Shown here: positions 36,609 through 50,888 of the stretch, one piece after another
Layout: the number at the start of each line of letters is the position of its first letter
How positions within the stretch are numbered: position 1 is the stretch's first letter
NCBI RefSeq assembly: GCF_036370855.1
Contig: NC_088098.1
Location: 204,459,336 to 204,523,335, forward strand
DNA length: 64,000 bases
Direction: 5' to 3'
Source of the DNA: Dromaius novaehollandiae
Lineage: Eukaryota > Chordata > Aves > Casuariiformes > Dromaiidae
Program-made: the position numbers and the translations under genes
The notes under the pieces: generated by a model
Told to the model about the DNA's origin: nothing
What the model saw: the letters and a program-made list of their open reading frames with translations, nothing else
Database searches by the model: none

Positions 36609-39600
36609 GTAGGTACTATATGATGCCGTTCTTCCTAGTTACTTGAAATACATCTTTCTAAGCATTGCTAAGAACATAACTTTTATCCATTGCTGAAACA
36701 GATCTTTAAAAGTATTATCAGTGTAGTCAGGGTTTTCATTGTTGTTGTTTTGGCAACTCTATTTAAAGTATTGCAGTGAATACTTATTTCTTTCTTAATT
36801 GATTTTACTAGCATTATTTATTTTACTTTTATTATTTACTATTTATCATTTACTCTTGCCGAGGAGGCAGAGGTTCATAAAAATCTTTCATATTACACAA
36901 TTTAACTTAAAAAGTTTGAATGCTAATCAAATAAAAATGTTGTGGATATGAATTAATTGTAGGCAGATAAGAATTTATTTTGGCTTCATTCTGTTTTCCA
37001 AGTCATGAGGCATTTTTCTTGCTTGCAAAATGCAGAATTTAGCCTCCTGAGTTTTATGGAAGTATTTCAAGTTTTAGTGAACTATTTCAAGTAATAATAA
37101 TAATAAATGGGTTTGACTTTTGTTCCAGCTAGCCATTAATTAACTTAAGTCGAGCTGCAAGTTTAAGAAGACGATAATAAGAATACTTAGGGTTTTTTTT
37201 TTCTGTTCTAATTATATTATGTGACTTGAGGTCATTGTCGATATATGCCCACTGAGGTTTTAAATATGTACAAATACAAGAACAGATTTCTTTATATAGT
37301 TCAACCAATGATGCAGTGTAACAAATGCATCTACATTTTATGCTTTGTCTCCTTTTCTGTGGTTATATTCTTACCCATCAGAAGTAGGATATTAAGGTTT
37401 CTGCTGTATATGCTTAACAAAACTGTTGTTACAGTATATAGATTTCATTAAAATAAAAAATTGCATCCTATGTTTTCTTGTTGTGATACATAGTTTATTC
37501 AACTTTATAGATTCTATTGACCTTCAAATGAAGAGGTATATGAATATTGGGAAATTAAAAGCCTAGGGAAATAATGTGGTTTAGATTTTTTGTTTTTGTT
37601 TTAGTATGCTGTTATTTTCTAGTTTCAGCATGTGCACATGTTTTTCTTTACACTTGCACTATAAGGACACAAGACTACATGGACTTTGGAGTTACTGCAG
37701 CATTTTTTTTCTCGAATACATTTAGTGGGATAAAAGAGGCAGTCATTAGAAACATGTATGTTAGCTTTCAATATGGGAAGAACTTGGCTCTTAAGTCATC
37801 TCTAGGAATACACTTAAGTTTCATTGGCTCTGTTAATCTAGTCTCTTGGTTTCGCTTCACATACTTTGCTTTTGTTTCTTTTAGTAAATCAGTTATATAC
37901 TTAAAAATAACCCCCAAAACAGGGAAATGAAGTTTTAAGAATGAGTATAGTTAATGAATGCTGTATTTAAAAAAGTTTTATTGTTCGCTTTTCCACTCTA
38001 CAGTAATATTTATTTTTTATTTTCTATTTGAATTTGATTCTATCACATTTAAATTTCATCTCTTTCCTAAGCTAGTATCAATATTTGTGCAGAAGGTAAG
38101 CCTGCTCAAAAATGCATTTTTTTAATGTTCAGCATAAATATTTTAGTGAAAAATATTAAGAAGACATATCAGTTGGTGGTAGAAATGTCTTAACTGAAGT
38201 TTGGTTTTGCTAGTTATTTACACAAAGTCTGTACTTGTAGAATCTTACCAGATCAAGAATATAGACAGAAAAAGAAAGGTGAGGTCAGCACAGTTATACA
38301 AACAAGATGCTTATGATTTGCATAGCATCTTCATATTCACCATTTTTAAGTGATTGCAAAGAGTGGGCATACTGTGAGGAAGGGCATTTGGTTCCTTTAG
38401 TAAGAATATTCAAAGAATGGACAACTACCTCAGAAAGCAGAGAGTATAAGAAGAAAAAATATAGCCTACTGAGTCTTAAGGGAAAGAATAACAGAAATAA
38501 GCAGCATGAGCAAGCTGATCAGACACAGTTATTTTTAGTTACTTGGCTTTATGTAGAAGGGGCAAATCTATGGAGAGTTCTTTAAAAAAGATGGACTTCC
38601 CATTTTAACTGAAGCATAGGGTATAATTAGCAGCATTGAAATAATCTCATTTATGGATAGATGCCTGGTTTCTCTCTAATATAGATGTAATGTACTTAAT
38701 TTTCACTTGGTTTGGTATCACAAGTGAAAATGATAGAATATTCTTCAGTAAAAAAACATTTTTTTTGCAAATACAATAGAAAATGATGCTTAAAAATTTA
38801 CAATAGTAATTGTGTAAATTTAATTGAGCATATTTTTTAATGTCCCCATGCCTATCACTTCTTGAAGTGAGAATGCATTATTTACCTTTTCAGAGCTTTA
38901 GGTAGTACTATTACAGACATAGTTATTTTGTTTTTTAAATAATCTTGCAAATAACATGTTAGACTTTGTGAATGCAAATTTATAGTCATGACTCTACTTT
39001 AGATTTACTTCGCATGAGTACCTATCACTATACAAAATTAAAATAAAATTGAAAATAGAAGTTTGCTACTTGTTGGATTTTCTGTATTTAGGTGACTTTT
39101 TCATATATTATGAAGCTTTCAAGAGCATAAATTAAAAAAATGGACAAAGTATAGTGGCATATAATTTACTGAGAAATGTCTATTACTATTAAAAATATCT
39201 ATTTAATCTCAAATATGTTGGTTGTTTCAAGTCTAATAGCCTATGCCATCTTCCTGTTCATACACCATTTACTTTTACTCTCCTTTATTGTGTGGAAATT
39301 ACCTTATATAATTAAATGCTCCCTTTGTGTTAAAAGGGGCCATTGCATTATCCAGAAAACTCCATTTTTCATCTCTGATCTTTCAGAATAGAAGTCAAGT
39401 CATAATATTCAGAACGAATAATTATCTAAGACTACATAGGTGAACCTAGAAATGTTTCTACAGTAAGTAAGATTTAATCATACATTTGACTATAACTAGC
39501 AAAGATATACAATATAATTATTTTAACAGTTTTCACACTTTAACAGAGGACCAGAACTGTGTTAAGGTCACTAAGATGAAAGTGTAGATTTAGAATTAAA

Positions 39601-41037
39601 TTATTTTAGAATGTTTGTTTGCAGTGCATTGTTAAATATAGTGAATGTTTGTTGATAATAGATTGTAAAATGTGATGGATAGTTTCTCTTGTTTGAGTTC
39701 TTGATTTCACATATGTTCATATAAGCGTAAAGAAAAAGATATTAATACAGCATGTATATTTTACTCTAAACAGAATCTCTGAGAGAAATAGGTTAACCAA
39801 GGGCAGTTCAATCCTTTAGAAAAAATACTCCTTTTCCAATAGCCTAGGAACTACTTTTTGCTCAATTTTAAGTCTTGATGCAGATTACAATATTTTTAGA
39901 CAGTAAGTTTCATATTCCAGGAAAGACTTTTGAGGGAAAGACTATGATTAGAAAATATATACTACAGTTTTCGGACCCTGTGGAGCGGTTTTTAAATAAT
40001 CTGAAAAAAACTGCAAGTCCTTTTTTGGGGAAAACATAGTAAAGCAGATAGGAAAAAAATTAATGCTGGAAGTGGGAAAGATAGCTAAGGATAAGCTAAG
40101 GGGTAAGAATAGCTAAGGGCTAAATATTCTGGATTTTTGTTTTGTTTGTTTTGTTTCAGGAAACATTACTTTTCTTGTCAGTGAGTTGAGAATGACCGGC
40201 ATTTTAGAGTTATCAATCAAAAAATATTCAGAAGTAGCATTTGCAATGTTTTCAAATAAGTAGAATTAGTATAGTTGTAAAGTGATTTGCTCTTGGTGAC
40301 TGGGAATTTTTAAAGTGTTACCAATAGATGTAGTTCATGGTCACACAAAATTAGGTATATTATTTCTAATAGCGGTTAAAAGAATAAGAATTAAGCAGGT
40401 GAATGCTTACTTTTTTAACACTAAATTGCCACAGTCATTAATGATGTCCATTAAAGATATCTTCACATAAAGTCATGTAGGACAACAGTAATTAAATTAC
40501 TTGTGTAAAAGCGCGGTAAAATTTATGCCCTGGAGAGGAACAAAGTGCTTTTCAGTTGAAAGTGTCTCCTTTGCAGATGTTTTACTGATGAAAAGTGGAA
40601 ATTACCTAGATCCTGAAAAAGAAAAAAAATAAGTGCTGTCTTTCCTATATAGACTCCTACTTCTTGTTTTTTTTTATAATCTTTATATAAAGGCATTTGC
40701 TTCCTTTCGTCCTTTGTTTATATTACTTTGACATATAATGAAAAGTAGTTGCCCAAACCTGAAGAGTTTGAGGCTAATATTAATAGGTACTACAGCAGGT
40801 ATTAAAGTTAACTATTGGTATGTTTAAACCCTATAACCCTTTGGGGCATTATTAAAAAATCGATCTGGTGATTATGTAGCAAATTTACATGGTTTTAATA
40901 TGTGCTTCAACTTCAGGGTAATGGCGATGTACAAATAATAGTATCAGGGAACAAGCTCAACCATAAGCACTAGCTAACACTTAACTGCCAAAGTGTGAAC
41001 CTTTATTTTCTCTGAGACCTAATTTGCCAAACTCTAC

Positions 41038-41063
41038 CTTATGGAAAGCAGAGTTTCCATAAG
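41038..41063. repeat. Perfect 10-bp inverted repeat with 6-nt loop
   Basis: Arms cttatggaaa and tttccataag are exact reverse complements around gcagag. It would form a short hairpin in intron 2 RNA. No following T-run or conserved context marks it as an RNA gene. Confidence 0.75.
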
Positions 41064-44000
41064 AGTTTTCACTTCTGTATGTGAAGAGGTACGGGTGGAG
41101 GGAGGTACTGAAATAAGAATGAGCTAAAATTACACAGCTGAAAGTCTGACTGTCACTTCAACCAACCTTTTTGGTAAACTTTATGGGACTCGTATTTTGT
41201 ATAGCCAGTTTTATGGTGACAATGTGATTCTCTACATCCTTTAGTGAAATGCTGTGCCTAAGGAAAATTGCCAAATTAAACAAATGTGCTTTTCCATAGT
41301 TTAAGAACGGAGGCCAAATAAATAAAAAAAATACATAATAGCATTCCTTGGAAAGACAATGAAATGGAATAGAAACCCTTTTGGCTGTGTGATTGACTGA
41401 GGAGCTGTAAAAAATTTCCTTGTCTCCTAACTCTGCAGGAATTTCCAATTGTTAATCCAGTTTTCCAGACTGGGTCCCAGAAATTGATACAATGTATAGC
41501 ATGGACCTGATAGTGATGAAAGTTTTATGAAATAGACAATACGTATGTACTGTAAGTTGAGAGAGAAAAGTGCTTTTCACTTAGTATGTAATGATACCAA
41601 ATTTAATATTATTAAAACTATTTTATTTTGCACATTACCAAAAAGTGTTAATGTGAGGTCCACTAGGTGCCTTCCCAGATTCACATATACAAAGTTACTG
41701 AATTGAAGGTTCTAAAGTTCAATTGGGAAGTCTCCCTTCTGTGAGAACAAAATATTTTCAACATGAAAAGGGAAAGTAAGAAAATCTGTACTGATATATA
41801 ATTGTATATATTCATGTTTCTGACTTTAAAAATATTTATCTTTCAATAATTTGACAAACATTACTTTGTTGAATTGATTTGTATTAGGCACAACGATGGA
41901 GTGAGCTAAGATTGCATTCATTCTGGTACTTTGGTCATTATGCTAATACTGAGCTTCTTACTACTGTCATTGTGACTTGTTATTACTGATTTCATGATAG
42001 AGATGGCTTAGAGCATAATCAGTTGCAGAAATGCTACTTATTAATGTTCTAGGGGCTTAATTTTATGTAGCATATTTATAAGCTGTGTTGAATATTGTGT
42101 TAAATATCTTTTAAGGTGGTATAGAAATTATTTCAGGTAGTGTAAAACTGCTTGCTTTACAGACCACCAGCAACTGGCTGTTCGGTATTGCTGAGATTCC
42201 TCTGTTCTAACTTCAGACATGCATGATAGGACTAACCTGAGTCGCTCACCTTAAGTTCACTTTACAGCGAATGGAGAGAAACAGAGGCTTCTAGGAAGTG
42301 ATTCACTGAGTTATTTTTGATGTCTGCTTAGGATGAAAAGAGCAGTACTCTAACAATAACAATTTCTCTGTAGTGAGTGTAAAAGGAGTATCAGCTGATG
42401 TACACTGTCTGCATTTGGTGAGGTCAATCCCATCCATGTTACCAAAGCAGCTAGTAGATTTTTAGAAGTCAAACTATTATCTGCTAAAAATACATGAAGG
42501 TTTGATGGTGGCCATCACCTTAAGCTGTGTATCTTTCTGTTCCCCCAAGCTGATGATGTACTAATAAGGAAATTGAGATGGTTCTTTAGAAACTATTGAA
42601 ACAAAGTTTTCACAATGTGGCATTTATATGTTATAGTCTGGCATTTTGTGCAATGATATATGGCTCCACTTCAGAGTTTTCCTGATTATGCCTAGTCACA
42701 ACTCCTGTGCCTTTCACAAGTGGCTGTTGCTTAGTACTGGTTAATGTCTAAGCACATTTCAACAACCTGAAATCTTTAGCAGTTCAAGTACAGAAAGAAT
42801 TACATGCAAACATTGGGATCCAGGACAATATTACTCTACTCCTATCCAATAATTATATCTTCTTCCATAATTCTCAAAGACAGTATTCTATGTGAGACTT
42901 GTTGCACCAAGCCATAGGCATTACAGTGTGAACATCCATCTTTGGGCTAATTGCCTCAAGCTTCATTTGGAGACCAATAGGCTATTTAAGGACCGAAGTT
43001 TAGACATTTGCTCGAAATTAAGATGAATTGTATCCTAAGGTGCCTGTTTTTCTCTAAAGACCAGGAAGCAAATGTATGCTACTTGTTCTCTTGGGTGTCC
43101 ACATTGTAGAATCCAGCTTGTCAAATGAATCCCCTCCTTGCTGTTTTTCAGCAGCCTGTTGTCAATTGGGTGTTTCAATCAATGGAAGCAAAATCTTTTT
43201 TTTTCTTTTTTTGTTGTTTTCTGCTACTAATGCTTCTATTTTCCTACCTTTATTACTTGTAGAGTGAGTGACCCAGTCCCACTGGTTCAGTTATAGGACA
43301 GAAAACCACTGAGAAGTAGAAGAATAAGGAGAAAATAGGTGTGAAAAGCTTCATCATGCCAATGTGCTATAATACTTTCACTGAAATCAGAATGATACAA
43401 TGGCAGAAATATAAATACAATCCTTCTTGTGTTGGGGTAAGAATATGACAGTCAAGGATTGGAAGAAAAACAAATGATACTTGAATAATGTATGCCTTTG
43501 AAATACTTGAAGTACTTCTTAAGTGGATTTTGTGGTCATAGTAGCATCCCATGATCAATATTTTATATGAATTACAACCCTCACTGACAAAAAAAGCTGT
43601 CAGTTTAATCATTTTACATATTTCTACTACTGATATAGTTAATTAAAAATTGTGACCAAGGAGCAACTGTTGCACTGTGCCATAAAAAGAGCTGAAAATG
43701 CTAATTTTTAGAAGTCAGCATCTCTTTCTGAAAGATACTAACTATGCAAAATTTTTACTGTCGTAAATTCCTCCACTTAGGCTCAAACACTATACCTTTC
43801 AGGATGTTGTGGTGGTAAATATGCTAGGCAAAGCAGCGCAGAATCAATGTGAAATGGTAATATTGATTTTGCAGTTCCTGATCGTTTCTGTAAACAGGAC
43901 TTAATTTTGCTTGATTTTACTTTTTTCTTTGATTTTTCTCTTATAGGGCTCTGTTAAATTCATTAGCAAAGATCTTATTTCATTTTATTTTTCCACACGT

Positions 44001-47000
44001 TCTTTTGTTTATGTAATTTTTGAAATTATAGTTTAATTATTCTACCAATTTCATGGGCTTTGAATGACTTATTCTACAAGTTCCATGCCTTTTGATTAAC
44101 TTTACTTTTGCTAACAAAAATACAGGGACATTTATCGATGTATATGGAAGGAGAAAATTGTGTATGTGAATGATTGAAAAGGGAGATCAGAAGATGGATG
44201 AACAGACGAAGAAATTAAGGGAAAGATTGAAAAACAGGAATATAATTTTAACTGTATCCAGAAACGAATGAAGACAAGGTAGCTACGTATTTCCTAAAAG
44301 CAATCTGCTCAGCTTACTGTCTGGGAAGGTAATTTTTGAAGGAAAAAAACAATGACATTACAGTATTCACAGGAGGAGGTAGGAAAATTTTGGGATCAGA
44401 AGAGAGGGAAAGAGTCAGACTCAGGGGTATTGCAAACATTGGAAGGAAGTGGTTTGTTGAATAGAAGAAAGCAATGAAAGATATGTGATGATCTGAGAAT
44501 GCTGCTTTCCTTCTAGAGAAACCAGTTTTGTTTAATCCATTTAACAAAAAAAATTGACAGAGAACTGTAAGATTGCAGGCTTAAAAATAGCAGACAATGG
44601 ACTGAAAGAATACCAGAAGTCTGTTAAAAGTAGAATTATGTGAAAAATTACTGATCAATCTGTTCACTAAAGCAAAATAGAATAGAAAAAGATACTAGTT
44701 TTGACTTAGGGATAAACATTTTACAGTTTGTTTTGACCAAAATATAATTTTGTGTCAGCCCTTTTTTTGACACCAGTAATTAAGGCAAAGGAAATAAAAG
44801 ACTAGCTTCACAAAGAGGAAGGAATTGCTAATGCCTGTTACACTCAAGAATCCTGTCACTGAGTACACAGAAAAATTCAGGCAGTCACACAGTAGATAAG
44901 AACCATGTATAGACATCTCTAATGCCTTAAGGGATTCAAACACAGCTTTCTTTCCTTGGAGCCCTGAGTACCAGGTTGTTGGATGACTTGGGGTGCAAGC
45001 AGTTTTCACTGTTTTCACTTTAAACTATATCACTGTCAAGGAAGGAATTCTAGATTATTTCAGCTAGAAAATCAAGACAGGATAGAGCATATTCCCAAGT
45101 TACTGTCCTACCCATTCTTTGCTCTCTGTGGTCCATTGAATCCCTAATTCTTTGCTATGAAGTAGATCTGCATTAATAGTAGGTCTGTATACCAGCAGAG
45201 ACTATGAAGTTGTAGTCAAGGCACCTGCTTAAGAGTTCGGAAATGTGATTTTCAATTTCAGTGGACAAATCAGGAAATTGAATGTGAATTGTCCGCCAGC
45301 TATTAGGCTGTTTTCTAAAAGGAAGCATGTCTTGCTTTCATTAACTACATTTTTATACAGTGACAACTCCAAGTCCGTGTTCTAAGAAGAGTCCGCTGCT
45401 GTGAATATATGAAGTTTGCTAGCACTGTCCCTGCTAAATCAGGCCTCTGAGCCTGACATAGAGAATAAAATTTTTTGAGTAGTGGATCAAAGCAAAGATC
45501 ACAGTAAGATCAGTTGGGGATGTGGTTTATTGTTAAGTGCTTAGAATTCTCACTTCAGTGTCTTCTTCATTTTTGGAGCAAATGTTAGCACAGAAGTGAA
45601 ATTGATATTAAATAAGTAAAAAACATGATTTGAGATGCATGGAATCTATGTCTGCACCATTGTGTTTAATACACATGGATGAACTTATTTTTCATTTTAT
45701 TTGTTTTGAAACCATGTTGTGTTTGAAAACAATATTTTTAGCTTCCACAAGATTCCCTGGCAAGGAGTTCTAAGTCTAATTGTGTGAAAAAGTTTTAATT
45801 TAATTTAATTGCTATTAATTTAATTGGTACCTTCTAATTCTTACGGTACAAAAAATACCACAAGAGGTAAAGACCATATCGGGACTAAATTAATGAGCAG
45901 AACCAGTAGGCTAGCTCTCAGGCTAGGGGGGAGGACGGACATAAGATGACACTGGGAGATATTTGGCAGTAAAATAATTTACAAAGAGATGCAATAGATA
46001 TTCAGTGTCTTTAGACAGATATCTAAAAGCAGACTAAATAAAAGTAAAGAACAGTCCTCCAGTGGTGGGGATAGGAAGTAGATGATTTTACAAGAAAGCA
46101 TTGCCAGCTAAGAGTGATACAGGGAGACGGAACCAGCTATGGAAGAAAGAAAAAAAATTTGAAAAAGTACTTTTATTTACAGTGAGGAGGAACTGAGGGT
46201 TCGCAAATTAAGTGCATTGCTTCAGTGCAGAGTGGCAGTGGTTCAGCACAGATGCACTTACACAGATAACTGGCTGCCTGCAATTGATACCCCTGGTGCA
46301 GACAAGGCTTTACATTCTCAATATTTTGCTTATCTGCAAAATCTTGGCAACTCATTAGTTCACTCCAGTGATCGTAAGTGACTTACAGTATATCAGTAAG
46401 CTAACTTAATAGTGCGGCTTCAAAAGACACTGTAGATGCTGCTTCCAGCAGTATTTAGATTAAAATTTCTGAGTGCTGCAGTACCATCAGTGCAGCTTTA
46501 CCATAAGTAAAAATTGTGAGCATGTTTGTGTGTGCAGACCATTGGCATTTTAACCACTTTCTCATATAAACCAACTCAATACAGTATTAGTCAACACAAT
46601 GCTTAAAATTGTAGTGGCCTTTTTGCATTAGGACTTCTGCCTTTGCTAACATAGTGGAGTTTGATGGAGGTTAAGAAAAATGCTATACTAAAGAATCTAG
46701 AACATGTGAGTAACAGATCTTAAAATTTGAATATTAGAAAAATAGAAGAATAGAAGCAGGAATTTATCCCATGTAGTTCCATGTATCTTGGCTCGTTCCT
46801 TATGACTGTGGTATAAAGAACAGAAGGGCTACTGGAACTGCTAAGGCAACTTGGATTTTGTAAATGTTAAGAGCAAAGAAAGCATATATAAATTGAATGT
46901 ATAGAGTTGCTAAAATTTTATCATTTGTTTTAGCTATTTCTTCACTATTTTAAAGTAATATTTCTCAAGTGCTATTTAAAGCATTGGAGAAGAAGGTCAT

Positions 47001-48739
47001 TGTTCATTTCATATGAATGCAGCAAACATTTATGAGAATTTTCTTCATATTCATGTTCATATTCTTAAAACTTCTTTTATTTTATCTTTTATGGAATTGC
47101 TCCTGCTCCTTCTTGACTTGATATTTGGAATACAGTGAGATGCATAAGGCTGTATATCATACTTTTTACATTCACAAAAATAGGGACAGTTCTAGACATG
47201 AGGTACCTATTCCTCATGAACAGGAATACCTGCTGATTTACTAGTATCATCTGCAGTTCCCTTTCCTCTGCCCAGTATTTTGCCATATGGTTATTACTGT
47301 TATTGGCCTTGTTGATTTTATGAGACTCCTACTTTGTTTTGTTTTGGTATTTTTTCCTACTACTTTTTCCATATTCTCAATCATCTGCTATACTGGAAAT
47401 ACATAGTCCATTTTTTGGTCTTGCAGTGGACATGGGCTACATGGACTAAAACAATGCATAGACTCAAAAGGTTACCAAAAAAGCGGTCCAGAAGAGATAC
47501 TTGCTTGGCCCCCCCAAAAAAGAAAAACTGCACAAACAAAACCTAACCCCCTACTTCCCTGCTTACATTTCCTTCATGTGTTCCTTTGCAATTAACTACC
47601 GTGAAGCATCAGAATGCCATAATGCAGAGAGAGTCTGACTCGCTTCATATTGGTCTGAGTTAACTAACAGGACTAAATTTGTTTATAAAGAAAACTGATT
47701 AATAGCAGCTGAGTAGAATAATGCTATCGGACTTGTTTACTGCTGGTGACATCAGATGGCTAACTCTGGGTAATACTGATCTAAAAACAAATACAAATTT
47801 CAAAGCTGTGCTATTGAGATCTGTTTTATTTGGAGGTCCATAATAGAAAGGAAGCATCCATGACATTGGTACTTCTTGTGGTTTATCCTTACTTTCTTGG
47901 TCCATCTTTTAATTTTAAATGTTTTCATGCATTCAAGCTAGGTACCAGTAAGAAACTGAAAATATAGAAATAAATAGAGGATGATGTGCACAAACAAGAA
48001 GGATAAACCTTAGAGGATAATCCTGGACTTAATTTGAAAGGTTATGTGAATATTTGGTTTGTTTTCTTTTACCTATAGCTAGGTTTACTCATTCAAAATT
48101 AAAATGAATCACAGAAGTGATCAATATCATACTAGAGTATAGAAGTATACTTTTTCATTCTCTTCAAGTGAAATTTGGAAATTTCATTGAAGTTTGTCAT
48201 CAAAAGAATGCTAGAACATCAGCTGAATTTTATTTTTGAGCGCTGCTGGAAGGTAATTTCCTTTAAAAGATTCACTATTCAATACACAGGAGATAAATCC
48301 TGGTTTTGAGATAACTATGTGTCTTTTAGCTTTGACTTAATTTTTTTTTTTCTGAAAATTAACTTTTTTTTGCTAAGGTAAAGAAGTAACTACAACATCT
48401 AGGAAAATCACATAAACCTTATGTTACAGAAATGAACAATTTCCTGTAATTAAATCATCCATTTGTGTCTGCCTTGCTCTACCAGTTATTTTTGAAAGTT
48501 TTTTGTGCACTGAGAAATTTCACTTGGAGTTTTGCTATCCAAATGATGTTGTTCTTAATAACTTTTTCCTTGTAGTTTATAATATACAAAAGATTTTTTT
48601 TTCACTGTAATTAACACTAGTTTGGCCTGGGCTAGACTGTTGCATCTTTTTGGAAACTACTTTTCAAGAAATTTGTAACACATATTGTGGAATTCATGGA
48701 CAATCAGAAGTCTAGAAAGCATGGAAACTATGTAATAAG

Positions 48740-48900
48740 GCTGAATAAATCAGGTTTATTTAGCTTAGAGGACAGAAGATTGATAGATCTGTAATATGCT
48801 GCTGCAAGGAAGAAGGGAGGAGTCTGGCAGACAGGACAAGAAATAATGAGTTAAATTTCAAGCCAGAAAGATTTAGATCATCCATTTAAAAAAGGTGAAG
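48740..48900 (+). mobile_element. Old CR1/L3-like LINE scrap in intron 2
   Basis: Forward-strand translation around 48,740-48,780 gives LNKSGLFSLEDRRLIDL, the degenerate form of the CR1 signature [15 protein letters not shown]. About 60 nt downstream follows acaggacaagaaataatgag and then gccagaaagatttaga, a pattern typical of the CR1 region between the end of ORF2 and the 3' tail. The copy is short, highly diverged and carries stops. The assignment depends on these two anchors. Confidence 0.5.
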
Positions 48901-49581
48901 AAGGATGATGAAATACTGAAAATTCTGAGATGCTTACTCAAGCTAATGCCAACCTCTTCCTAACTCTTTGGGTCCTTCAGAATTCAGCAATAAACTGGAG
49001 TTGCCAAGCATGTGATTCCTAAGACCGAACTTAAACCAAAAAGTTACCACCTTCTGTTTGCCCTCTTTGGCTGTGTTGATATGTGGGTAGGTCTAGTGGA
49101 AAGCTGATTTTCCATCAGAGGTAATCAGTCTGCTACAAGGGCTCTTTTTTGCACTCCTTTGTCCCCCAGTTTCTTTGTTCATTTTTTTCAGGAAACTTAT
49201 CAAAGCAAAATTTACTTAGTTACTTTGAAAGCAGAAACAATAATTTCCATGGAAAAAGAAATAAGATTGAAAAAAACAAATCAGTCTGCCTTTGGGCTTG
49301 ATTTACATTAGAAATATTGATAGTACAGTAATTTAAGTGGTTCATATTGTTTGCAGGTATTTTGGAGTTATATACATTGGGAATGTCCCTCTTAAAAAGG
49401 CCAAAAAATTACTGTATTTAAACAGTGACAATTATTTAAAAGCTAACATAAAAATGAAGGACGCCTTTAATGGGTATGGTACACTTTGATTTAAATCCTC
49501 TTTTATTTTTGGATCATTTATACAGAGAAATTATTTGTCATGTTATAAAACATATTAATCTTGTGTTTCTTTTGCTTATAG

Positions 49582-49698
49582 GGCAGCACAACTATTTATG
49601 TGCTGGAAGAAATGACTGTATAGTGGATAAAATTCGTAGGAAGAACTGTCCAGCATGTCGCTTGAGGAAGTGCTGTCAAGCTGGTATGGTCCTGGGAG
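49582..49698 (+). CDS. PGR: PGR exon 3: second zinc finger of the DNA-binding domain
   Basis: 117 bp, residues 474 (last two bases) to 512 plus one base of 513. It encodes the second C4 zinc finger with cysteines at 480, 486, 496 and 499. The D-box loop AGRND (481-485) forms the dimer contact on palindromic response elements. The following helix [14 protein letters not shown] leads into the C-terminal extension. Acceptor cttatag at 49,581, donor GTGAGA at 49,699, both phase 1. The exon length matches other steroid-receptor genes, and no residue typical of the domain is missing. Confidence 0.98.
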
Positions 49699-50888
49699 GT
49701 GAGATACTTTTGAAGTCTGATTAAGAAAAATAGGCAGTCAAGAAAACTACCTTCAGTCTATTTAGCTTAAACAGTATTAATTTGATATTCTAAAGTAAAA
49801 AAAGACATGGAAATGTTAATTTTTGAAGAACTATTTGTTTTTAAAAATAATTTTAGATTCTTCTTTGTAATTTTTCTCTAAAAGAGTCTGGAAATCCTGA
49901 GACAAAAATATATCACTGTAGGAATGTCTCTCCTAATAATGTATCCTTACACTGATTTTCTTCAAAGGGTAGGAATTATGTCTTTGGTGTGTATTTATTA
50001 ATAATTTTGGATCAGAGAATTTGATTTAGGAAAAAAAACAAAGAAGCAAATTGAGATTGACACTAAAAACAGGAATCAGTACTATCCTTGTCACTTTTTT
50101 GTTGTCCTCTCCATTATTGCTTTGAGTAGATGTCAGCAAAATTATGTCCTTTTATTTCACAAAAGAGGGCCAGGTAGTGCTTGCACCAGTCCTGCAGACT
50201 TTGCATACTAGGTCCTTGGAATTTCCATTTTCCTGTTGTATCTTGCTGGAACAGATTTTACTTTAGAGAACACTCTGCTTTTTTAGGTAACATTAATGAA
50301 AGTTGTGCACTATATCGTAGAAATCCCACAGGGAACAAGCCAGTGGTATAGGATCAAGCATTCACATAGCAAGTTTTGCTGTGCTTATATGCAGGATAAT
50401 TTTCCTATTTTTTTCACATTGATCATGAGAACTTTAGCTATATAAAGTTCTGGCCCAGCACAACTCTTTAGAACGTGTGGCTAAGACTATAAGAAAATGG
50501 CTATATAAGGATGATAGAAATGATAAGAAGGAATATATTTGCAAAGGAAATAAAAAGGAAGAGACAAAATAAACTACTTTCTTTCTAATATCATTTATTT
50601 TAATGCATCAAGCACATGTCTCTCTCTGTATTTACATGTTCTGGTTTGTCCCCGCAGGAAGAACTGGCATTATATACTGTTGCTATACTGTTGCTGATTT
50701 CATTATCTTGCTAGTCTGGGTCCATTCATAAATTAAAATGTGTATGTGGTTTTCAGACTGACATTTTAACTTCACAGCTGTGTATGCTTTCAGCCCCTGT
50801 TATATTGTATAGCGATAATTCTGGAGTATTTTGCACACATGACCATTGTGTCGTTCTTATATTTTATACTTTTACTGGAGATTTAAAT

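Larger units (their letters stand above)
36609..49581 (+). other. PGR intron 2
   Basis: 12,973 bp separating the two zinc-finger exons, an intron position conserved in steroid receptors. Donor GTAGGT, acceptor tttgcttatag. The sequence is AT-rich. Apart from a short hairpin (41,038-41,063) and an old CR1-like scrap (about 48,740-48,900) I see no gene or repeat. Open frames inside are short and have no domains. Confidence 0.93.
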
